Source: Lunularia cruciata
Lineage: Eukaryota; Streptophyta; Marchantiopsida; Lunulariales; Lunulariaceae
Reading direction: 5' to 3'
NCBI GenBank assembly: GCA_948567375.1
Contig: OX419760.1
Coordinates: forward strand, 58,032,001 to 58,096,000
Length of the DNA: 64,000 nucleotides
Both the position numbers and the translations under genes were made by a program. This document shows positions 55,828-64,000 of this stretch, one piece after another (within the stretch, counting starts at the first letter, position 1; every line of letters starts with the position of its first letter). The notes beneath the pieces were generated by a model. The model was not told the DNA's origin, ran no database searches, and saw only the letters and a list, made by a program, of their open reading frames with translations.

Positions 55828-57300
55828 TAGAGCAGTGTAGGATATGTTTGTTAGGCATCACTACTCGGACACATGTGAGCTTTAGAGACAATTCAAGCAT
55901 ATTCTAAGAGTGATGGATTGAATGGGCAAGGCATTCTTGGGACACAACTAGTGGCTATTGGTGAGAGTGATGTACTTAAGGTTGAGCGTGATCTACTTGG
56001 GTTACACCCTTGGTCTACTTGGGATGCATCTAGAGGATGTATGGAGCTTGCAGCCAAAGCAGAGGGAGTTTTCCAAACTAAGGTTAGGAACTCTAATGGT
56101 TGGAGGTATGACATTACTATTCCAAGGGCCTAGTGTAGCAGCTAGTCAATACATTTTCCACTCCTATATCAATTATAGAGGATTCTTGGGAGCCAAATAT
56201 TAGACCCAAACTTACAAGAGGGGAAAGACAAAGAATTTGGAGGTACTTGAAGAGGTATACAAGTTGTTTTGCCTTCAATATGAAGAATTTGGGTGCTCTA
56301 AAAGGACCTGGTATTTGGATTGAGCTTACTAGTGATACACTAGTGTTTTAGTGTCCCTATAGATATAGTGATATAAAGACAATATTGATTCAAAGCTGAA
56401 GTAGAGACCTTTTTAGGCTCATTTGGTGGAGGTTTACATGGGTAGTATGCTTCAACTATGATGCAATTTAAGAAGAATATGTATGGCAACTACGTAAGTA
56501 AGCGGGTGTGTGGAGATTACTATCATATCAAATAACAAACTAGGGTTAATTGGTATGTCATGCTTACACCGGAGGAGATCTTTGATGCGGTTGGCCATAC
56601 AAAAGTCTTCAATACTTTGGATCTTTGAGCAAGATATCATCAGTTGCCAATCAAGGAGAAAGATAAGTCCAAGTAACATTTTGGGCTATTGATCCTCACA
56701 ACAAGGATATATTATCAATGGAGGTTCTTACCATTGGGTTAAATAATGCTCTTGTTGAGTTCCAAAGGGTCATGGATAGGATCCTAGCAAGATTGGGTTT
56801 ATCTCAGTGCTATATTGATAGCACTGATGATATTTTGGTCTATAACACTACCATGGAGGAACATGAGAGACTTTTTGGAGGTGTTTGAGAAGTTAAGGAC
56901 TCATGGACTCAAATTACATCTTGGGAAGTAGATTCTTCCATGAGCAGGTTGAGTACTTGGGTCACACTATCTACCTTGGAGGACTTGGTGTTCAAAAAAC
57001 CAAGGTGGAAGTTATTGCATGTATTCCTTGGCCTATAGATGTGAGCAAAATATGAGCATTCCTTGGGTTGGTAAACTTCTATTGCAAATATGTTAGAGGA
57101 TTATTGCCATTGCAAAGGCCTTAACAAAACTGACAAAGCTCTCACAAGAGTGGTGTTGGGGAGATGAGCAAAAGAGAACTTTTATAGAGCTCAAGGAGAA
57201 GTTGACATTTGCTCCTATTCTTAGGAGAATGATCAAAGGATGACCATTCTAGATTGGAGTACATTGGGGCTTGGAGCAATCCTCACCCAACATGATGATT
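55828..57300 (+). pseudogene. M1 reverse transcriptase
   Basis: An upstream spacer (55918-56133, ERDLLGLHPWSTWDASRG) leads into RT: RVCGDYYHIK, TPEEIFDAVGHTKVFNTLDL, KEKDKSK, then LGHTIYLGGLGVQKTKVE and AFLGLVNFYCKYVRG. The catalytic YIDD box is split by an insertion (reads YIDSTDDIL at 56811-56837). It is a different lineage from families A and B. Many shifts and stops. Confidence 0.7.
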
Positions 57301-57700
57301 AGGGGAAGGAGTTTGTGATGGACTTTACTAGTTGCTCTAACAATTCAACAAAGGCAAAGTATAGTTGATATGAGGGAGACTGCTTGGCAATAATATGGGC
57401 AATAATACACTTTTGATGTTACCTATTTGGTAACCCCTTCACTTTGATCACTGATCATCAACCACTAAAGTGGTTGATGGAGTCCGACAAGCTTTTAGGG
57501 AAGCTTGCATGATGGGCTCTGATATACAAGAGTAAAATTTTATGGTTATTCATAGACCTAGAGTAGTGAATCATGATGCAATTAGGTTGAGTAGAAAATC
57601 ATGTCCTAGCCAGCAAGATCAGACTGGAGCACATTGGCATGGTGAGACATATGAGGAGATGGTGCCAAGTTGGCATGCATCTACCTTTCTATGTATATTT
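57301..57700 (+). pseudogene. M1 RNase H
   Basis: RNase H text: CLAIIWAIIHF, NPFTLITDHQPLKWLMESDK, then VVNHDAIRLS-like ending. Degraded, directly after RT. Confidence 0.6.
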
Positions 57701-58690
57701 TCATAAGCTTGGTGGTATCTCTCTTAGTGCATACAAGAGGAGTTATTGAGGTCATAGATCTATGCATAGGGTGGAGATATGGGTATAGTTCAATAGAACA
57801 TTCATAATGATGTATTAGTGATGGATTATCTTTGCATTGGTGTTGTGGGTGGCACAATTGGTGGCAAGGAGAGAGAGCATGTTCTTCAATAAGCCAAGCG
57901 GTTTTGATTAGAGGGCAGACATCTTCTTTGTGTATGGGAGGATGGTGGAGTGTGAGTAGTACCATTTCCATCTCAAAGACCACAGTTGGTCAATCATGCT
58001 CATGAGGAGCTAAGACATTTTGGAGTAAAACATACATATAGTTTAATCCAAAGTCATTATTGGTGGCATGGTATGTAGATCAATGTACAATATTTTGTTG
58101 CTAGATGTATGGTTTGTGACCAAATTAGAGCATCATTTAATGCTCATATGCCACAATTACACCCATTACCTATCATGGGATTGGGTTACCATTGGAGTTT
58201 TGGATTTTCTTGGACCTTTCTCTTTGACCATAAGACATCATCAATATTTTGTGGTTATGGTGGAGCACTTCTCCGAGTGGATTAAGTTGGTGGCACTTCT
58301 TGACAAGTCTACTGAAGGGACAACTTAATGGTTCATGCATTGGGTTCTTAGTCATTTTGGTGCACCAGCTAAGGTTTTGATTGATCAAGCTATAGAGTTC
58401 TTGGGGGAGTTTCAAGTCTTGTGTGACAAGGCTTTGATTGATCATCATACTACCTCCTAAGATCACACTCAGGTAGATAGCTTAGCAAAGAAAGTGGTTC
58501 AGATGATGAAAAGAAGATTACGTAGTATGGTTTGTAGGGAGACCACTTGGGAGATTGGGATCTCTAATTGCCTTAGTTGACCATGGACTATTGATTAAGC
58601 CGGTGTCATTGGGGAAAATGATTCATGGTTATCCTTGGTGCCATTTGGCGAGCTCAAGAGTTTCCCTTTATGTTACATAAGATTGAGAGT
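57701..58690 (+). pseudogene. M1 integrase
   Basis: The zinc domain is clear: HAHEELRHFGVKHTYSLIQS, HYWWHGM and ARCMVCDQIRASFNAHMPQ (HHCC). The catalytic core follows in pieces: GPFSLTIRHHQYFVVMVEHF, SHFGAPAKVLIDQAIEFLGE, DHTQVDSLAKKVVQMMKRR. Broken by frameshifts and stops. Confidence 0.7.
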
Positions 58691-58764
58691 CTTTTTTAAT
58701 TTTTTTCATGAGCTCGGAGTTAAATTTATATTACACTAGCACATGACTTTTGTTATGATCTTGG

Positions 58765-58980
58765 AGTCCCGGAGGTATTTTATTTAGTGCATTTGAGCAA
58801 AAGAGTCTAGGGAGTATTTTAATTGATGTATCTTAACAAAAGAGTCCCAAAGTTATTCTATTTAGAGCATTTGAGCAAAAGAGTCTTGGGAGTATTTTAT
58901 TTGGTGCATTTGAGCAAAAGAGTCCCGGGGGTATTTTAGTTAAGGCACTTTGAGCCAAAGAGTTTGGGGGGAGTATTTCA
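58765..58980 (+). repeat. Tandem repeat of an integrase C-terminal motif, about 5 units of 40-50 bp
   Basis: The unit GTATTTTATTTAGTGCATTTG plus AGCAAAAGAGTCCCGGG recurs five times and translates as VFYLVHLSKRVPG. This resembles the VFHVSxLKK block that ends many Ty3/gypsy integrases, so a coding motif seems to have been multiplied. Confidence 0.65.
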
Positions 58981-59046
58981 TGTTTGGACAGACAACTTGA
59001 AAAGAGGAGATATATTTCAGGGGATTTCTAGCTTGGGCCTGGGGGC

Positions 59047-61921
59047 TGTGACAGAACTTCAAGAGAAAGGATGGCAAGAATGGCGGAGTAAGAAAGCCGA
59101 ACAGAAGTGAATTTCAAAAGCATGAGGTTTGTTGCTGGGAGAGAGTTGGACAGAAGTGAATTTTTGAAAGCATGAGGTTTGTTGCTAGGAGAGAGCTGGA
59201 CAGAAGTGAATTTTTGAAAGCATGAGGTTTGTTGTTGGGAGAGAGTTGGACAAAAGTGAATTTTAGAAAGCATGAGGTTTGTTGCTGGGAGAGAGTTGGA
59301 CAAAAGTGAATTTTTGAAAGTATGAGGTTTGTTGCTGGGAGAGAGTTGGACAGAAGTGATTTTTTGAAAGTATGAGGTTTGTTGCTGGGAGAGAGCTGGA
59401 CAGAAGTGAATTTTCAAAAGTATGAGGTTTGTTGTTGGGAGAGAGCTGGACAGGGGTGAAATTTTGAATGAGGGTTTGCTGCTGTGAGAGGGTTGGCAAA
59501 GGAGAACTCACAAAAGGAGAGACTAGAAAGGAGGGAGCAAGCTTGGACAGGAGATGAATTTTTGAGTGTAAAAGAGGACTATGCAAGAGCAGAAGGCAGT
59601 AGGGTTTTTCTCACAAGAAGGGCTGAGTGCAAGCTTGTACAACATATGAATTTTTGAGTATAAGAGGTGACTATGCAAGAGCAGAGGGAGTAGGGTTTTT
59701 CCCGTAGGAAGGGCTGTTGTGAGTGTGGACAGAAAGGGAAATTTCCAATGAGGGTTTTGCAATAGTGCTTGTGGGCAGAGGAGGGGAATTTTGAATGAAG
59801 GTTGCAAGAGTGAGGATTGGCAGTGGAGAAACCTCACAAAGGAGAAGCTGGAAGAGAGGAGAGAATTTTGAATGTACGAGGGCTGCTGTGAGAGAGGAAA
59901 TAAATTTTGAATGTATGAGGGCTGTTGTGAGAGAGCTGGACAGAGGAAATAAATTTTGAATGTATGAGGGCTGCTGTGAGAGAATTGGACAGAGGAAAGA
60001 AATTTTGAAAGTCTGAGGGTTGCTGTTGAAAGAGAGCTGGAAAGAGGAAAGACTTTTCAAAAGTAAGAAGGTTGCTGCTGTGAGGGTTGGCAATGGAAAA
60101 ATCTCATGAAGGAGAGGCTGGGCAGAGAGGAGGTTATTTTTTGAATGTAGAGTGTTAGCTGTTGTGAGTGTTGACAGGGAAGTGAACTTTCAAATGAGGA
60201 TTTGCTGCTGTGAGGGTTGGCAGTGGAGAAAACTTCACAAAGGAAAGTGACAAAGGAGAACAAAAGGAGTTTGTAGGGTTTGCTGAGTTGTTGCCAAGGG
60301 AGAATCTCAAGAAGGTGAGAGCAGGAGAATGAGTGAATTTTTTGAATGTGACTGAGTGTGGTAATGGCTTGAGAGGTTCTTGAAGGAAGTGTGCAGCCAT
60401 GTGATGGAACTGGAAACTTGGGCAGAGAGAATGAATTTTTGAATGAGCTCAAATCTTGACCGTGATAGAATCACAGAGGTTGGAATTTTCTAGTGGGGAA
60501 TGTCTTGACTGTGACAGAAGTGCAAGAAGAGAAATAAGAAGGAGGTTGGTAGGATAGTGTGGGAGTTTGACAGGACAGTAAACATCAAAGAAGGAGAGCT
60601 TTGAAAGAATGCTCTATTGGTAATGACAGACCAGTATGGGTTATGAGAATGCTTTGAGAGGAAGTTTGACTGATGGAAGCAGACATGATATTTTTAGAGA
60701 ATGATCTGCTGAGGTGAGACAAGGTAGAGAGGGTTTTGATATGAGAATATTTCAAGTTGACAAAGCTTGACTGAGTGACAGAAGTGAGGAGATCAGATGC
60801 TCGAGGAGTCCAGTGTGAATTGACAGCATAAGGAAGGGAAAATTCTGGAAGAGAGGCCAATGTGTATTGATAGGATAGAAAGCAGTTGAGAGAATATTTT
60901 GAGTTGATAGAGCTTGGCAGTGACAGAAGTGAGGAAAGAAAATGCTCTAAAGGAGACCAGTGCGAATTGGCAGTGAAAGCAAGGAGAACAATGCTTGAGT
61001 GGGGAATGATGGACCGGTAAGGCTTTGAAGATGCTTTGCAGAATTTGTCAAGATGAGAATATCATGGAGGTGAGGATAGGAGAGTGTAAGGAGAAATTCC
61101 CAGATGTTGCTGGGTTGCTAAAGTGTGGACAGAAGGAAGGTCTCCTTCACGAAGGTGAGGACAGGAGTGTGAAGAATTCTTGGATGTTGCTGAAGTGTGA
61201 AATATTGGAGGAGAGGAGGAGAGGATTTTTTTTCAGCAGAAATTGTAAGGACAGTGGAAGTGGATGTTATAATTTTGTTGCAGCTGGACTAGTCTGAGCT
61301 TGGTATGCATGCGAGAGAGAACGTGTTGGTGCCCAAGATTGTGTTGGCTTTATTAGTTCCTTTTTTTTGTTCAGTTGGCAAATGTCGGAGCGCAGGGTAA
61401 TCCATTGTGTTAGTTGGAACTAGCTGTTTCTCCCAAGTCTTATAAATATTGAGAAGAGGATGTGAAGAGAACTGAGTGGCTCGTGGGTGAATGTATTCAT
61501 TGTGAACTATGAGTAGTGTCAGGAAGAATGACTTCATTCTTGGAGCTTCCAGTCTGGTATGAATAGTCATATCAACCTGCTAATCTGCTTGCTTTGGAAT
61601 TAGTTTCACCTTGGCTTGCGTACTGGCAGCGAAGCCCACCTGATCCATAAACCCAATAACCCAAACGTAATAAAAAAATAATAGGCCCTAAAAGAACATG
61701 AGAATTAAATCAGCCAAAGGATCTCAACACAACAGAACTAGACCTCAAATAGAACAACCGTAGATAAGCTATCCCATCAACAGGAGGAAGCTACTTCTGA
61801 ATGGAAGACTAGAACCTAGAACAGCCTACAGAATAACTTACAATCCACCGATGACTAAGACAATCAAGCAAGAGCAGCCAGGTGCCCCGAGCACTCTTGA
61901 GGCCTACAAATCCCCACGACA
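59047..61921 (+). repeat. R3-family LTR, probably M1's 3' LTR
   Basis: Starts near TGTGACAGAACTTC, preceded by CCTGGGGGC (polypurine-like), and ends CCCCACGACA at 61921. It has a TATA-like CTTATAAATATTG at about 61440. The sense strand is a long purine-rich array. Its 3' part (61310-61921) matches 3190-3839 and 26022-26380. Whether it is M1's own LTR rests on position only. Confidence 0.5.
59107..59456 (+). repeat. 50-bp tandem array, seven units
   Basis: CATGAGGTTTGTTGCTGGGA or a close variant begins at 59121, 59171, 59221, 59271, 59321, 59371 and 59421: exact 50-base spacing. Looser relatives continue to about 61000. Confidence 0.9.
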
Positions 61922-62817
61922 CAGGCAAGCCTCCTTAGCATCGTTCTTTCCTTACTTTCTTCTCTATGGACAAGATTCAGATTTACCTATAGCCATCTGT
62001 TGAGATACTATTGTTGTTCTGAACTTGGATGATCCAAACATATGGGTGAGCACATGCTCTCAATGTGCAAAGATCTGTTGGAGAGTGATGCCAATAGCCT
62101 TTGAGAACTTGGCAACTGCTCAAGATAGAGATACCTTATGCTATACTACTATTTAAGGAGGAGGTTATAGATCCTCAATCCATTGATTTCATCTAGGTGA
62201 CTATTTATATCTACAATAGACTACATTGATGACACTTGATGTTACTAACACTATCTTGAGAATGCATGAGGTTTACCTTTTGGAGTCCTTGTGTTAGAAG
62301 GACATGGTGGTGTTGTTTGGAAGGATCATGTGTGCAATTGTGCACCATGCCACCTCCCAAACATTGATGGCAATATGGACCCAAGCTTGGCACTTGCACA
62401 TGCAGGCTTGCGGTGTATGTTATGCAGCTCTTCTAGGGAAGCTGCTAATATGTTGGTGTGTGATAGTTATTCAAGAGGATGAAATATGGCATGTTTGACT
62501 CCTCCTTTCATGGTGGTTCCTCAAAAATTGTGGTTATGTCCTAGATGTACTTGACCTATAGCTAGTTTGCCCTTTATGTGGTATAGATTGCAGACAAGCA
62601 ACTAACAATGGGGCTCAATAGCACCCAACCACCTGATCTTTGCCCACCATAGGGTATACCATACACTTGTAGTAGATGGCTACCAGGTTAGAAGGACCTA
62701 ACCGCCGGCTAGGGAGGCGATTGTGGCACTTTAGAGTTCATGTGTGATTTATGTGTAAATTGCATTTCAATAGTGTATGTTGTGTAATGATGTTTATACA
62801 CTCAATATCTATCACAA
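61922..62817 (+). pseudogene. Retroelement segment with PHD-finger-like relic
   Basis: 62291-62482 is open (PCHLPNIDGNMDPSLALAHAG) and leads to a PHD-like pattern at 62414-62548: CMLC, MLVCDSYS, NMACLTPPF, VVPQKLWLCPRC. Spacing and the WLCPRC end fit a C4HC3 PHD finger, with the second Cys of pair two and the His lost (Tyr and Asn). PHD fingers read histone tails. The segment is flanked by repeats, so it is retroelement cargo, not a host gene; this is inference. Confidence 0.5.
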
Positions 62818-63265
62818 CATTTGTAGTACCAAAGCTAGGTTGCTTGGACGGTGGAGTGGTAGTGTTGATAGTCTTAAATATTTTGGTAGTTACTCATGGA
62901 GTACTTGTTTGTGGTCTGATTTTATGTTTGGGCTACTGATCACCCACCATCACTTGCATTGTTTGCACCATTGGATATGTCATCAATTGCACCGGTAGGG
63001 CTGGAGACCTAGGTCAAGCAAATGGTATATATACCTTCAAAGTGCAACTCGAGAGAGCACTTGAAGTCTCTTAGTTAGAGACACTTCTTTTATGTTGAGC
63101 CTTTGAGTTCTTGGTTATGGTGGAAAAAGGCCAAAGAGCACTCGAAGTCTCTTAGTTAGAGTAGGTGTGGCTTGACTTTAATCAATGCACAATTATTGGT
63201 AGATTGTTGAATAAGGGATCAAGTACAAATATGAGTTGAGAGTGATTTGAGTGGAAAAATGAATA
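62818..63265 (+). repeat. R5 direct repeat, copy 2
   Basis: Same orientation as 49578-50010 and alignable throughout (GTTGAGCCTTTGAGTTCTTGG, TTGACTTTAATCAATGCAC). Confidence 0.6.
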
Positions 63266-64000
63266 GATTATTGTGGCACTTTACAATTCATGTATGACTC
63301 ATCTATAAGTTGTGCTTCTATAGTGTATGATGTTGATAGCAATGTACATTATGTACCGATGTATGTTGTGTACTGATGTATATACCCATGTCATTCATTT
63401 CTGTTAGAATTTTCTTCTATTTTTTGGGAATATAAAGAGTAAACTAATTCTCTTGTTGAGAAATTAATGAAACATCTACTTAAGAGTGATCATCGGTAAA
63501 AGAAAGTGGGATAAGATGCTTGAGTTGATTTTATATCAACTCATAACTCAAAGTACCCTGCAATTATGAACTATAACACATTTTAAGAAAACTCGATAAT
63601 TTAATATTTAAGGGGGAAGGCAAAACAACCCAAGAGAAATACTAAAGAATAAAAATTAAATTTTTCTCTCCACAAGAGGAGCATCCACCGTCTCTAAAAT
63701 TTGACTATGTACTTGAATCACAACAAAGGTTGGCCAATGTGGAGTAATTCATTTGATATGTTGATGGAAATTTTTCTTTTTAACATGAATTATATTCAAA
63801 CTTTTCTTCATCATAATTTTGTTTCAAGACGGTAATTGAGATATTTTGTGCATGTTATATTCTATGATAGTGTCTCTAGTGCTTATTTTCCACATAAAAT
63901 CAAGCCCCTTTTCAAGCTTACTACATGTTCATCTTGTCATAATCTATCTAAAGATAAGGATAAACGAGTCCTTTGGGTCATTAATTTTATCGTTAACTTG
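63266..64000. other. AT-rich end of window
   Basis: No gene, LTR or RNA signal that I can support. TGTACTGATGTATAT-like text near 63350 is a short local repeat. Confidence 0.4.

Noticed and set aside
59028-60452. Several 90-140 codon minus-strand frames with Ser/Gln/Pro repeats
   Set aside because: They are shadows of the 50-bp array and its relatives. The unit is not a multiple of three and the frame rotates.
62291-62548. Host PHD-finger gene
   Set aside because: It has stops, lost ligands and repeat flanks on both sides, so a retroelement relic is likelier.

Overview
This window is plant nuclear DNA made almost entirely of old, nested, broken retrotransposons. I see no intact host gene. 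The evidence is several Ty3/gypsy families with plant-type primer-binding sites (tRNA-Asp-like), TG..CA long terminal repeats (LTRs), solo LTRs, a non-LTR reverse transcriptase relic, a tRNA-derived SINE-like piece, and widespread stop codons that look like 5-methylcytosine decay. The size and depth of nesting suit a large land-plant genome such as a gymnosperm or a seed-free plant. The sequence alone does not settle which.

Layout. (1) 1-7893: LTRs of family A, an Athila-like Ty3/gypsy group. One is in minus orientation (1-3041), one is a fragment (3840-4649) and one is in plus orientation (4650-7893). Each carries coding sequence inside the LTR: ORF1 (417 codons in the best copy), a long coiled-coil ORF2 and a small acidic ORF3. 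An R3-type LTR end with a 46-bp perfect palindrome lies at 3042-3839. (2) 7894-32382: a family A internal region (primer-binding site, gag, pol, 3' LTR), split by a nest of family B elements (690-bp LTRs, 9760-24175) and by an R3 solo LTR inside the integrase (26022-27899). Element B2 (16647-23032) sits inside B1, which sits against another B LTR. B2 has nearly identical LTRs and is the youngest insertion. (3) 32383-39863: B3, a minus-strand B element cut by the family A LTR, then a gag relic, inverted repeats and a solo B LTR. (4) 39864-49145: few identifiable features. There is a possible distant A-like LTR, tandem repeats, a CpG-richer stretch and a non-LTR retrotransposon relic. (5) 49146-64000: element M1, a degenerate Ty3/gypsy element whose protease and reverse transcriptase are separated by a recognisable C5-cytosine DNA methyltransferase relic. 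It is followed by integrase, an LTR rich in purine minisatellites, and a PHD-finger-like relic.

Two points stand out. Family A LTRs encode proteins: LTR boundaries, primer-binding site and polypurine tract all place ORF1-ORF2-ORF3 inside the LTR, downstream of a TATA box. Element M1 carries a DNA methyltransferase domain with motifs I, IV, VI, a motif VIII-like segment and a C-terminal motif still readable. Both are relics here, but each implies retroelements with an uncommon protein cargo.
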